64,000 bases of DNA from Amanita rubescens (lineage: Eukaryota > Basidiomycota > Agaricomycetes > Agaricales > Amanitaceae): NCBI GenBank assembly GCA_015039365.1, contig WION01000001.1, forward strand, positions 1,302,001-1,366,000, read 5' to 3'. The first letter of the stretch is position 1, and each line of letters begins with the position of its first letter. Position numbers and translations under genes: made by a program. The notes beneath the pieces were generated by a model. It was given only the letters and a program-made list of their open reading frames with translations. It was not told where the DNA came from and ran no database searches. Positions 11,482-24,000 of this stretch are shown here, one piece after another.

Positions 11482-14400
11482 TTACCCCGTCTTCACTCGC
11501 TTCTGACTGTCTGTCGTCTGCGTCCACCACGATAACTGTCCCTGCCGCGTCCCAGTTACAATCCAACCGTTTCGATTAGTCTGTCCATCGATACACTGCC
11601 ATTCCCATCAGCTTTATCCATTACCTGTGGCATCCCACTTACCGACACTGCCTGAATAACATCGCCTGAATTTCATCATCAATATCCTATCCTGTCCATC
11701 TAACCCTATATTGTACTCACCCTTTTCATGTTCCAAGCCATAAGAAACAGTTGCCTTGACCCTGTCCCACACGACTACACACCCATCCTCTGCCCCAAAT
11801 AGAACCACTTGTCCAGCTGCTGCGAATATGGCTCCAGGGAAACCCGAATGAATGTCCTCCGACTGTTGTGCCTGTGCCTTCTCCTTTAACGAATACGATA
11901 CCTCTACATCGCCCCTGTTACCGGATTGTCGCGTGCTCACCAAACGGGCTCGTCCACCAATTTGCCCCACTAGTATATGCGAACTACCCGGGCTCATATC
12001 AAGTGACGTACTACAAGGAGCTCGTTTAGAACAAAACGCGGTGATCTCAGATTCACTCACATCTCGTCGCGCAAAAATGAGTATGCTCGCAGGGTACCAT
12101 TTGGTACCTCACAGTACCACCTGCATGCAAAGATAGGGATCTTGACCATGTGACAACAAGATAAAGTTGCACAACTCACAGTACACCATCACGCGTGCCC
12201 CCTAGCAATGCCCCTCCATCATCGACAAATTTTATTGCGGTGACATTTGGGCGAACGATTGATCTCTGAGCTTGCCATGTGCCTATCACAAGGATCGTTA
12301 GATCCGGTCCAAGACGCGCGATTTGTTTGATCACCTTTCAACCAGATCCACATCTTCACACCTGCCTTGGGAAATGACACAGCAATTCTATCCCGATAAT
12401 ATGCCAAGCGTGTCTTGCCCTCCGTTCCTTTCTCATAGCCTGCATCAACTATTTTTGCCCACTGCCAATAGTTTCCTCCCTAGAAATTCAAATCTGCATC
12501 GCAGACTAAGCGAAAAAACCAATCGCACTCACAACTCGGGTCCACTTGCCAACGATGCCGTCTTCTCCTAATGTCACAACACCGATATCGCCCTCTAACC
12601 ACGTCACATTCACTATTGGTGAATTATGTGACAACCTAGCTATCTCTGCCCTTTTGATATTGTTCCATATGCGCAACGTCTTGTCGGCGCCTGTAGAGAA
12701 TTCGATCTCGGTCTTTGTAGCGGAAAGAAACGGCTTACATGCTAAAGCAAAATGTGACCCATCCGAACTAAATGCAATAGTCTGCACTGCCAAATCTCCT
12801 TCGCCGTCGAGAATAGCAGAATAATCGTTCTTTAACACCGGCCACTTGCGTTGTCGCCCCTCTTGCCATGGAAACTCATGTTCGGATGTCCCGTCCAAGG
12901 TGGTTACAGCGTCCGAAGTTTTTGGTGTCGAAGGTCTTTCACGCTTGACACCTCGAGGCCCCGGCGAGGCTGAGAGTTTTGCGGGACATGGCCGGCAAGC
13001 TACTTCATAATTCAGGGGCGGTCCCACTTCAAGAAATAACTCACTAGTTCCCAATGACGTCTTGCATTGTTCCGGTGTCACGGTAGGGAGTTGACTTGAT
13101 GTGTTCGACTGAATCGTTGGCGCACCAGCGACGCAGCCCACGGTTGAGTCATCAAATCCATTTTGCGTGATGATTGTATTTGATATATTTTCCTCTTGAG
13201 TGGACTGTGGCAATGACCGTTGGTGATGTACGCCATCAACGACCTCTGGCAACGGTTTATTCTGCGTCTCGGCGGACGACTTCCGACCATGGCTCGCTGT
13301 CAAGCCTGGTACGGCATCCGCATCCCAGGATTGCTCATCAAATGGTGATAACCAAGACGTAACAGTGCTATCAATTCCAGCTAATGTTGTATCTTGAACG
13401 ACGTGTAAGTCAATCGATATTGGTTCGGAATTCCCAGAGCATACCGGGGCTTATTCGCGGGACTGATGACCGCTTTTGCTCCGCATCTGCAACTATCATG
13501 CTGATTTCCCCCGGAAGCGGTGTCCCTCTTGAGGATAGCGGGGACGTGAGTGGACTGTTGAATGCAGCATATGCTTTATCTCCACGATCTGTGATCAGCA
13601 TTTAACCCAACGATATTGAAGGTACGGAATAAGGATGCATACTCGATGGTTCTGCCTCTTCCGTTGAAAATGCGCGCCCAGTTCCATTTATCGCCTGCAC
13701 GGGCGTGGCAGGCGACTTTTCGGAAGCTCGAACAGACACTATTGGTTCAGCGTTCACTGAATCAAGACTGTTATGTGAATTATGGGCGCGTTCCAATGTT
13801 ACCTTGCTACTTGAAGCGACAGCATTTGAATATATTTGGCTCGGAACTCCGAATAGCTGTGCGATGTTCGGATACAATTGCCAGTCTTCTGGCGGGATCG
13901 ATGATGGGTTGAAAAGTGGGTCTCGGGGAGAGTATTCAGCATCTTGATCCTTTGATAGCGAGGTAGATAAAATACTTGAGGCAGTGGGAGATATACTCTT
14001 CGAGCCAGGTATAGCGGGCAACTGAGAGAAAACGCACGCACATTCAATCATGGGCCAGCGATATATGCAATACCTTACACGGGCAGGTACACGTGAATGC
14101 AAACTCACCGATGTTAACGTAGTATATTGTCTCTGTTGGTTTCTCTGTAAAGAATCCATAACCAGCTTTTGAGGATCTGTTTCTGGACGTGGATGATGGG
14201 AGGATGTCTCTGACGTAGTGGAACGTTGGGCGCGAATATGATGGGAACCAACGAAGGAAGTAATATCATGGTTGGTCGCCTGACTTGCGACTGCGGTTGA
14301 TAGCGCTGAGACGGACTCTGTCGCTCTAGAGATTGCGGAGGATGATCTAGAATTGACAGGGGACAATTGCATATCCTGGGCTCCAGAACTAGATGCAATA

Positions 14401-15405
14401 GACGACGTAGGTGAGGCAGGTAAACTTTTCCTCTTGCGCGGTGTAGTGTTGGTTGTAATAGTAGTGTCTATCTCTTTGGGCGAGACAGTAGGCGATGATG
14501 ACGCATGGCGGGAACCAGGCATAGAGTCGAGTTCCATCGGAGACAGACTGCGGCCAACTTCTGATGTCTGATTAACAGCGGTCAATTCATCGGTCATTGG
14601 CACAGAGACAGGTTTAACTGCCAGACCAGCTGCCTCCGTCATCCACATTTCCGAATCAGTCTGTACTTTTAGACTAACGTATCTACGAGGATTGGGACTG
14701 TGGATTGCGGCTGAGGCGCCAGGGGATATAGAAGCTGTTGCTGCTAAGTTACCTGAACCATGCGTTAACTTTGCCTGGGTGACAGTAGGATTGTCGGCAT
14801 CCAGTGTTTGGACGCTGGAATGTACATAGAAAGGTTCTGTTTGGACCCCGGCCGAAGTACGCGCCGTTGAAGGCAAATATAATTCTTCTGTATTACGATT
14901 AGACCGACGCATGGGTGCCCCTGAAAAGGCAATATATGTAATTCTACTCACCGATGCTGGGGCTCACCTCTAGCTTCTTTGTCCAAGCTCTCCTCATTCT
15001 CGGTGGCATTGATTGACTTACGTGTGAATTGATGGGAGCATGCTTCTCCTCGTTCGCAGGATGTGAGAAATTATTCTCTTCAGAGGTTTGAGGCGTATTC
15101 TGATCACCCTCAAGAACTACAGGTAAGTCACCAAACTTGCCATCCTCAGAAGCGACAGTAAGAAGTATCTCCTTCCCTGGCTTTACTTCTATGCGCTTCT
15201 GGGCAAAGAGACTGAAGCGGACGACAGTAGAGTATTCACTGTTGTCGTTAGAGTCGTCTGATAAGGTAACACGCCGCAAAATAACATGAGCTTTCTGATT
15301 TGATCCATGAGGTCGGAAACGCAGAGGGCCTTTGACGCCAAGGATAGAAGATACAGAGGAAGTAAGAAAAGACGCGTCAGCATCTGGCGAGCTTGTATCG
15401 TCCAT
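11482..15405 (-). CDS. Very long WD40-repeat protein with disordered N-terminus
   Basis: By hand-splicing, frames that look separate form one gene of roughly 1,100 residues. The N-terminus MDDTSSPDADASF precedes a beta-rich stretch (LRFRPHGSNQKAHVILRRVTL, VVRFSLFAQKRIEV). A long Ser/Thr/Pro-rich region with a basic PRKRKSLP patch follows. Two GTATGC introns (54 and 52 nt) connect it to the C-terminal part. WD40-like blades there include TLRIWNNIKRAEIARLSH, IVNVTWLEGD, VGKWTRV, VVVWDRVKATVSYGLEHEKGDV and a last blade GWIVTGTRQGQLSWW. That last blade appears only if introns at about 11,651-11,730 are removed; otherwise the frame stops at 11,614. I do not recognise a characterised orthologue. 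A nuclear or scaffold role would be a guess. The Met at 15417 is an alternative start. Confidence 0.75.
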
Positions 15406-15522
15406 TGCGGGTCCCAACGACGTTGAAGAGTTGGCGCAATTGCAGAACGGTTAAGACAGTCCAAAGAAATTGATCACGTGTAGCTGAACATACGGAGTTC
15501 TACATATTTTCTCACGCTATTC

Positions 15523-16372
15523 CTAGACGTCTGGTACTCCATTCCTCCATTCAATACCCGCTTTCCTCCCAACTTCCATTGCGATTTCTCTAACAGCCCG
15601 GATCTCCTCTATCGTTGCACCAGCGCGTTGCGCGCTCGCTAAGTGCCAGGCAATTTGCTGTGCCGTGTCCATGCATGTCAGGGATGCCACCTAGTGTGTA
15701 CGACGTTTCCACAATTGACAAGATTCCCGTGTATCCATACGTGTATCCATATCCGATCGCCTTAGAGAAATATCCTATAATCATCACAAGAGTTGGCCTT
15801 TGCATGTGATCTGAAGCCTAACACGTACCCATATCTGGGTAGATGGCATCCAGCATGGATTGCACCTCTGATGCCGTTTCTCCATACATGTTTCCAAAGG
15901 TCTCCTTCCCAACCTGCTCATACTCTTGAACGGACATGTTCACATTCCTTTGACTGACGAAAAATACTCTGTGTTTGAGTTTTGGATTAATGAATGTCCG
16001 TACCTCAAAACATTCTTGTCTCTGGGCCGTAGTTCAGGCACTTCATCGTACATAGTTTTCAAACTGTTGATTGTCTGGTGCATAGCGTTAATAGATAAGG
16101 GATCATTGATCGTCTGTCAAGCATACTCTAGAATATCCACTTGTCAATCCAGCCTTGAACAAGGCTTCTCGGACTTTGTTTGCAAGCGTGAGCTTGTCCT
16201 GCTCCGCCTCGACATCTCGAACCGCGTAAGAGAGTACTCTCGGGACTTCTTCTGGTCGGTTGCTGGCACTGAAGGCGACCGCCGCCACCAAGAACCATGG
16301 GTTAGGAGAAGCTCGTGCAGGAAATATTGACTTGAGATGTGCCAAAAATCTGTCTGTGGCGAGAATAGACAT
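15523..16372 (-). CDS. AhpD-like (fungal, carboxymuconolactone-decarboxylase fold) protein with apparent +1 frameshift
   Basis: The first exon MSILATDRFLAHLKSIFPAR continues NPWFLVAAVAFSASNRPEEVP and NKVREALFKAGLTSGYSRA, typical of fungal AhpD-like proteins. Later exons give INSLKTMYDEVPELRPRD, GNMYGETASEVQSMLDAIYPDMG, YGYTYGYTGILSIVETSYTL and VASLTCMDTAQQIAWHLASAQRAGAT, ending EWRNGVPDV. The CxxC catalytic pair of bacterial AhpD is not evident, so peroxidase activity should not be assumed. Between SYTL and VASL there is one extra base (15690-15691, coding-strand CTA-G-GTG) that breaks the frame. A TTG at 16414 is not the start; the Met at 16372 matches the family start. Confidence 0.75.
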
Positions 16373-16779
16373 GACAGTATCAGGGAGGGTGATAATAGGG
16401 TCGCACTTTGTCAACTCAGGGCTTATTTTTCAGTCGGTTCATGTCACCACCTCAGTCTGTGTACGACTCTTATTCGCGCATAGATGTACCTCTGAGTAGC
16501 TTCGGAGCTATGCAATATATATGCAAGTTCATTGGCATGATTATGTATATCATTGCGCATTCTCACACGTTATAATATATCATCGATTGGATGAGTCCGA
16601 CCTATCACAGTGCTACAAAAGGCCGATGACTGGGAACAGCCCGAGAGTGAATCACCTGCACCAAGCCCGGGATCTTCCAGGATATCGTCCGCGGAGATCC
16701 CCGCCTCCCAGGCTAGATAGAACGCTTGTGGGTGAGAAGCAAAGTTGCATTTGGATTGAAGAGAAAGGCAAGAGAGGAA

Positions 16780-17420
16780 GCTATGAGAATGGTGGTGGAA
16801 ATTCAAGTGGACTTTGATAGAATCGAGGGTGGACGCTTTATTTCGTCCCGTATTACCCTAGCACGGCACTTCTCTTGCCTGAGTGATAACAATCCCCGTG
16901 ACTCCTCTCGCATTAGAAGTGGGAACGCTTGACCATACACACTAAGCATCTTGATCTGCAAAAAGCAAAGCAAAGCAGCCCGAGGCAGTCAGGTTGTATA
17001 GTTGATCTTCGACTGGATCAACGATAAGCTCGCCCGCGGAAGAGAGACCAACAGACGCCGCTGCAACTGTTCCGTCCGCCTTGAGCAACGCAAGTATACT
17101 TGCATTCACAAGCGCATGATCTGCGACTATCCCTGCGTGTGCTGTATCCAGTACGACTGGGAATATACTGGTGGAGAAAGAGCCTGCAGCATGAGCTGAA
17201 TGAGCATGTTTGGGTGGTGAGTAAGAATAAGAGAAGGATTGAAGGAGCGCCGACCAGATGGAATACGCGTGCAGCTGTCGCTGGCAGAAAGTTACCGCTG
17301 AGTCAGCTTCGGTAGTACTCGCATCTGCTCACCAAAAGCGAATGTCGACGCGGGAGAGGTTCTCAAGCGAGATATGAATAGCGCGATGTTATTCTATCAT
17401 GATGCTTAAAGCTTAATTGC
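16780..17420 (-). pseudogene. Decayed RRP46-like exosome (RNase PH fold) gene
   Basis: Pieces in different frames resemble Rrp46, the RNase PH-like ring subunit of the RNA exosome. They are HISLENLSRVD then TFAFG (N-terminal strand), FNPSLILTHHPNMLIQLMLQALSP (middle helix), and ALVNASILALLKADGTVAAASVGLSSAGELIVDP with LTASGCFALLFADQDA (second half). An in-frame TAG at 16942-16944 separates FADQDA from CVWSS, and the VxGP-type central strands are missing. At least two frame changes and the stop make it non-coding as written. Either it is a relic of a duplicated RRP46, or an active gene badly damaged in assembly. Boundaries are approximate; identification rests on motif order only. Confidence 0.45.
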
Positions 17421-18123
17421 AATTGACATCTCACGCGAATCTCCACTCTGTTTCCTTCCTAGACGGCAATGAAGACATTCTTGTCAATCAGATGCTTCAC
17501 CATCCCTCCACTTCCAGCCATATAGAGGTGGCTATACTAAAACGTATGAACGACAGTGCTAACCCTATTGACAGTAAGAAGTTCTTTATTAACTAAATCC
17601 CAACGATAGTCACCTACTTTTTTTTAACGTGCATTTGGTCGACCCGGAGGTCTTAAGCCCAGGGCCCACGACAAGGGAGCACGTTTTCCCCTGGGAACTA
17701 TCTACGAGTATCGTAAAGGTATCGTAAAAAAGAAACCGAAGAAAAAGACGAAGAGAAAAAAAGAGCAAGAACGTGGGTCAGGGAACCGTGAACAGTCAGT
17801 CTGGCCAGGACCGCCATTCAACGAGCTCCCGTCATCCCCGCTCGGACGACATGCCTGGCCAGGGTGCGCGTCCGAGCAATTTCTATTGCCGCGCTGTTAT
17901 GACTGAAGACCTAAAATAGAGTTAGCGGCGCCGTCGAGCCGATACCAGCAGTAAAACGCACCGTCGACCAATCGTATTCTTCACTGGTGCAGTCTCCGTT
18001 AACCTCGATCCTATGATCTGTCCAGCAATGAATCAGGAGCTCCAGAGATCAAGAGATCAAGAGGAATTAGACAAGTCACCACGCTCCAGACCATCTCTTT
18101 ACTAATTTCTACTATCTTCGTTA
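17421..18123. other. Gene-poor stretch before the repeat arrays
   Basis: No coding frame with recognisable content was found in these 700 bp. There are runs of T and a purine-rich segment near 17720-17765. It may include the promoter remains of the RRP46-like gene. Confidence 0.45.
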
Positions 18124-18594
18124 TCGATTCCGCCGCCGTCCGCGTCGATTTGATTATCACCCGGAATAACATCTGCAAAGTTTAGCAGTAACAAAGCTAA
18201 AGAAAACGGAAAGACTTAGGGAAGCGAGAAAATGCGCAAACGCATTTTTTTTAATCTTCATTCCTGCTTTTGACCGCCGGATTCGGTGCCCCGCCGTCGC
18301 CCGCGTAGATTTGACGTTCAGCCCCCAAAGAGATCTATAACGTCTAGCCGTAACAAAACTGAAGAGGAAGAGAAGATATAGAAGCGTGATACGCAACCAC
18401 TTTTTTTTCCTTCAAAACAATCTTCATTCCTGCTTTCGATGACCGAGTTCGGTGCCCCGCCGTCGCCCGCATCGATTTGACGTTCAGCCCAGAGGTCTAT
18501 AAAGCTTAGCCGCGACAAAACTGAAGAAGACGAGAAGATATAAAGATGAAAGAAGGTGCGTAACCATTTTTTCCCTTTTAATCTTTTTTTTTTT
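18124..18594. repeat. Tandem repeat family A: three ~160-170 bp units
   Basis: Three diverged copies follow one another. The anchor CCGCCGTCGCCCGC plus GATTTGA lies near 18131 (variant), 18291 and 18457, giving a period of about 160-167 bp. Each unit continues with TTCAGCCC (copies 2 and 3), TCTATAA, CTTAGCCG or CTAGCCG, ACAAAACTGAAGA, a purine block (GAAGA...GAGAAGATAT), GTGCGTAACC or a variant, a T-run, and ATCTTCATTCCTGCTTT leading into the next copy. Copies 2 and 3 are closer to each other than to copy 1. No coding function is seen. Confidence 0.8.
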
Positions 18595-19127
18595 TGTTTT
18601 ACGAGGTTTTGACTTTTTTTCGGTTTTCAGAACTAGATATGGGTATTTCGAGAATTATCTCGGCTAGTTTCCGATGAAGAAAAGAAGATGAGAATTAAGG
18701 ATGCAAAAGAAAGGAAATAATAATTTTTTTTTTGGGTTTTACGAGGTTTTGACTTTTTTTTTCGGTTTTTGGAACTAGATGCGGGTATTTCGAGAATTGT
18801 CTCGCCTAGTTCCTGGTGAAGAAAAGAAGATGAGAATTAAGGACGCAAAAGAAAGGAATTTTTTTGGGGGGTTTTACGAGGTTTTGACTTTTTTTTTCGG
18901 TTTTTGGAACTAGATGTGGGTATTTCGAGAATTGTCTCGCCTAGTTGTCGATGAAGAAAAGAAGACGAGAAGGACGCAAAAGAAAGGATTTTTTCGGGGG
19001 GTTTACGAGGGTTTGACTTTTTTTTTTTCGGTTTTCGGAACTAGATATGGGTATTCGAGAATTATCTCGCCTAATTCCAGATGAAGAAAAGAAGATGAGG
19101 ACCCAAATACGCAAAAGAAAGGAAAAA
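18595..19127. repeat. Tandem repeat family B: four ~120-140 bp units with nested inverted repeat
   Basis: The motif ACGAGGTTTTGAC or a close variant starts units near 18601, 18741, 18876 and 18995 (spacing 140, 135, 119). Each unit runs: a T-run, CGGTTTT, then AACTAG...CGAGA-ATTR-TCTCG...CTAGTT, then GATGAAGAAAAGAAGA, a CGCAAAAGAAAGGA or GCAAAAGAAAGGA block and another T-run. AACTAG pairs with CTAGTT and CGAGA with TCTCG, so each unit can form a nested hairpin. In the fourth copy the outer arm is CTAATT. The purine block is placed similarly to that of family A. Confidence 0.85.
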
Positions 19128-21043
19128 TACGGAAAAATGTGCCAGGGGGGATTTATAGAGCGGGTATATTGGAAGAATTGCTGTCTGATCGTTATTGATG
19201 CAAAGATTCTGGAGAGGAAGATTAAAAGACAGATACCGCCGGAGTGAAGCCAACCCGACCTTTCTCGTTGCATCGGAAATCTCCCGGCTTTGCCACGGAG
19301 CAAGCGACAGCGAATTTGGTCAGAATTCGCGCCCTTTACTCCCGGGCTTTTGGCATCACAATGGAGCTTTCGGTGACGGCTTGACCAGAGCACATCACCT
19401 ACAACCCCTGCGAGCTACACGTTGTCGACTACGGATCAAGGGCCAGTCTGTAACATGGACATCAGATGACGACACTGGGAATGTCACTTGCCACCAGCGT
19501 TCCCTGTTCGTTGTGCAAGCCAAATCTGATCGCAGGGGAAAGAAAAGGAGGGTAAAGTAATGCTGACGTGCCGGACAATGTAGTTTGGGCTCCGAAAGAT
19601 CTAGACATCAGCACCACTACACGGACAGAGGGATGGCAGGATAAAAGGTATGAACGACTCACGCGCCCGCCAGTTGCCAGTTGCCAGTGAAGTCGCAGCC
19701 AGAGCACAGAAAGAGCCACAGAAAGAAACGTAGACCCCCACGAGCAGTAAGTGTTGACAGCCAAATCCTCGAGGGACCAGAAGACAAGAGAAGCAGGAAC
19801 GAGCGGGAGCCGCCAGAAACCGAGCAATCGATGTCGCCAGAAAGCCAGCAAGGTTAATCGAAAATTCCAAGAAGAAACAAAAAGATTGCAGAAAATGGAC
19901 TATCACTCACGGTCAACCACTGGCGTCGATCTGGAAACAATCAAGAACGAAACATATTCCAGAAGCAACGATACGTACCATTGTTACCCGCGACATCACT
20001 TTCCGCCCACGGAAAAAGCACGGGCAGAGCCACAGCCTATGTCGTGCTCTACAACTACGGGAGCCAATGGGTAGCCAACACCATCAGCCACCTACACCGC
20101 TAGGTGCGTTTTGTCACCAACGAGTTTCGAAGCCAAGCTTGCCAGGCCAGGCCCCTACGCCCGTAGTGTTCCGGGACGGTTCCAACTTCAATCGCGTCGC
20201 AGCTGGAGCCGATGAAGTGGGCCGACTCGTCGCGCCGTCGTCTTTTCCTGGTAATGTTGGATACGCCAAAAGCAATCATGTGAACTAATCAGGAAGCCGC
20301 ACCTTCGTGTATGTCCACGAAGGCGTCAGCCTCGACAATAGGCTGGAGACCCACTTGCTCTTCAAAGCCGTCAACCCACCAGGGCGTTGGCTTGCGGTGC
20401 CACTTAGAAACCGGGCAATAAGGGCAGCGGAAAGGTCATGCATGGGGGTACGGGTGACGCGGTTATTAGAGTGGATGATGATGGTGTTCATCGTATCAGC
20501 GTGTTGCAAAATAGGCGTTGGGATATCGCAGATATTGCAGGGTTGGAGAGCGGTTCAGTGACTGGACTAGGCGGTATCTTATACTACGTGGTGGCTGACC
20601 ATTGCGATCGGGGCTGACACTCCTTTCCCTTTACTCCACAACGCGTGGTTCAGGTTTCCGCGGAGCTATTTCACCCGCTCAAAGTTGCACGCGCAGAGCG
20701 TGGTTGTTGAATACAGATGGATATCATAGATTGCATAGAGTAGTATGATTACCTTGCAGTAATGCTAGGCGCGCGCTTACCACATACCACACAAATATTT
20801 AAATGAGTGCGCCACTATACACCTTACTCAGTATAAATGACCCAACCTTTTCCCGCGTCCGAACCAACGAGAACAGCGCAGCCTGTCTCTTTCCACGTTC
20901 GTTCAAGTTCTCCGATGGGATCATATCCTCCACTTCCCGACATTAGAATAGGTTAACGGAGTTAGGGAATATATGTCCGACAAAAAAGCAGTAGCCTCGT
21001 TGGGATGGTGTCATGGCTGTTCTGGTCAGAGTTGGGATGATAT
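19128..21043. other. Gene-poor stretch downstream of Dicer
   Basis: About 1.9 kb with only short, low-quality frames on both strands. None shows a motif, membrane segment or splice pattern I can support. It may hold fragments of old mobile elements, but no terminal repeats, integrase or reverse-transcriptase motifs were found. Confidence 0.45.
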
Positions 21044-24000
21044 TTAATCGTAATTGGCATCTACCAACATCCTGACTACCGCCTCCTCTTCTGCTACCTC
21101 TTCTCTGCCAAGTTCCAAATCCCTTCTGCAAGTACAAATCTTCTCCAACGATTTTCCACCAGCTTCGTCTATTAGATATTCAATCGCAATGTCGGATGCT
21201 TCGAATCTGGCGACGCGACGACTGGATGCCAAAATAGGACCTGCCACCACTTTATCATGCACCATAACTATCGTTCCTTTGAGCGACCTTTCTCCCTGTA
21301 CTTTCGGTATTTCCCTACGTAAAACGTTAGCTACGCGTAGCTGACAAGATGGACTCGCGTACTTGATGACCACTTTCTGGCACCCTTGACCTGCAGGTCC
21401 ATCTTACAAGTCTTGAAACTGGATCTTCGCCAACACTGAGATCTATAACGTCGAGAAGGTCCTCCATCAGGAAGCAAAAGCGCAGCCCCCGTCTTTTCGT
21501 AGTTATAAGCCGAATCCACATAAACAGCGCCAATCAGACTTTCTAACACGTCGCTAATAGCCTTTGGCGGATCATATCGCCAACCCATTTTGATGATATC
21601 TCCCGCTGAAGCGGCTTCCAAAACCGGGACATATTGATTAATGGCCATATTCAAACTGACGCTATTGGCCAGTATAATTTTATGAAGTTGAAGTTGTTTG
21701 ATGGCTACCCAGGCGAGGGCTACATTGCACACCAACTTTGATCGAATCAGAGAGAGCTGATAAGAAGTTGCTTCCTCGAATCTGTCGTATAAATGCTCCA
21801 TGATAACCAGCGAAAGGACGGCTGTAAGGTTGCGCTTAAAAATTGTCCTTGCGAATATGTTAGCCCTCACCATCACCCAAGAATTCCAATCGCTGGTAAG
21901 ACTTTCCACCCGATTCTCCAGAAAAAGATGGGTGGGTGACAGCTTCAAGAAGAATCTGACTCTCAGAAAACTTGTAACCCAAGCTTGCTTCTAATTTGAC
22001 AAAATAAGGGGACGACGACGATTCGGGATCGATTGGCAAAGTAGATTGCATATAGCATATTTCTGCTCCCCCGAGTGAGAGATCCAATGCTCTCCCAGCT
22101 TTGAGCGCCGTTGAGATACCTCCACTCAAAAAGCTTGCTCCAAGGATCGCCTCCATGGAGTCCTGTAGACCCCGTCGAGGGATCTTTCTTCGAACGCACC
22201 TCTCAGGAGTAGAAATCCACCCATCTGAATGTTCTGAACACATATATCTCCATCGACCCTTGGGGAAATTTTCATTTGTGAGGAATCCTTCCAGCCCGAA
22301 TGCTAAAGCACACGCGGACAAAAAACGGTTGGACACAACCATCCGTCGTAAGCTTGACAATTGCCCTTCATGCCGATGAGGATAGACATTGAATAGATGC
22401 ACGGTAGTACAAAGTTGTAAAACAGCGTCGCCAAGGGTTTCTAGTCGCTGATTGTTGTACCCAGCTCCGGCACCTTGTAGCGTCAATGCTTCTACGAGGA
22501 GATCTTCCTTTATCAATGGTAGACCTATTTGAGAACGAAGACAGGTGTTCCTATACATATCTGTCAAGCCGGTGACAGACGGCTGGCAGTAATTCGAATG
22601 CCCAACAGATATCGGGACTGAACCGAATCCAGCGACAGCAACGCAAAGGGAATAAGCCACCGTCATGGGCCGTATCGGCCACGTCGCGACCATTATGTTT
22701 GAGATCATATACCCCGCGCAGTATGCGAGGCAAGAATTCTAACTCGACCATTGGACCATCAGTGGGGACGAACGGTGCTTTAGGTGCATCCTTGAACCGT
22801 TGAGTAAGGTATTCGGCATAGCTTGAGCAGTCAGCTTCTCTGGAACCAGGTGTGGGACATGATAAGGGTGTGATATCATGTCTTATTCGTCGCAGTCTGT
22901 ATACACGACCTGTGTAAAAGTTCAAAGTCACCAAAAGCTTACTATATTCATCTTCGCCAACCAAACTCCAGTCAGAAGACCCCCGACAATTAATTAAAAG
23001 CTGATGGATTGCTTCAAAATCGGGCTGACATTCGTCAGTAAGGGGGACCAAGAAGACGCTGAGCCCATTCCGGATTGGGGTGCCTGTTAAGCGATAACTT
23101 ATCCCTAACTTCGTGTATTCCTCCATGGTTCGTCTCTGATGGGATTCTTCGTCAGAAAATCTAACAGGACAGCCCTCTCTTAATTCGACAGAGACAGACT
23201 GGCATCGCATATTATCCAATGGGAATCGAGTTCCTGTCACCAGGCCAGCAACGCGCCGACCGTCTATGACGACTTCGTGGATCCAAAGGCGAGGACCCAT
23301 GACCCATGGATCTCGTACCATGACTTCCATACTCTCCGGGACCTTGTACTCTGAGCAAGGCGCACTGTCTCCTTCTAGTCCGTCTGAATCTAAAGAGGGT
23401 ACCGGTAGCAGGTATTCGTTAAAGACGTCCAGTTCGTGCAATCGACGCGCGGCCAAAAAAGCGACTGCACGCTTTGCCTCTTTCTTGGATCGTCTCATAG
23501 GCCCATGGTATTCGAGACTTTCTGGGGGCAGAGGAAGACTCGATGGTAATCGTAAGGTCACCGTAAAATCACCACTGTATGTAGGTTTGTGCGTCGGAGT
23601 GTAAGCGTCTGTCGGGATCAACGCACAGAGCCGATTCAGCAATCCTATAGCATTGTCATAGTTCAGGATTGCTCCTGTATCCGGAACGACATATCGTTCC
23701 CGTTCAACGGCATCTGTTGATGTGAGTTCCTCTTCGTCACTCTCATCGTCGAGCTCCCTATCGTCATTACGAGAACGGATAGACACGAGCGGCTTGGGGT
23801 TCCCCGTCTTTTAGAGCTTTGTACCGCGCTAGCTGTGCGACATCATTTTCCTGGACCATTATTATGAAAGTCGAAGTTTTATTCCGCGCTCGGCCCCTTG
23901 ACTGAATATAGCCAACCATATGTTGCAAAGAATCGAAACGGACAACTAAATCACAAGCCTGGGAATGCCAGGTTAGGCTAACCAACACAAAATAGCATAG

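Noticed and set aside
15960..16414. Start at 16414 for the AhpD-like gene
   Set aside because: The codon is TTG, and a stop lies just upstream; the Met at 16372 matches the family N-terminus.
18941..19393. 150-codon minus-strand open frame
   Set aside because: It runs through the tandem repeat array and is low complexity; no support as a gene.
19195..20561. Short plus-strand frames near 19195-19560 and 20067-20561
   Set aside because: No motif, splice pattern or family resemblance; considered as mobile-element remnants but no transposase, reverse transcriptase or terminal repeats were seen.
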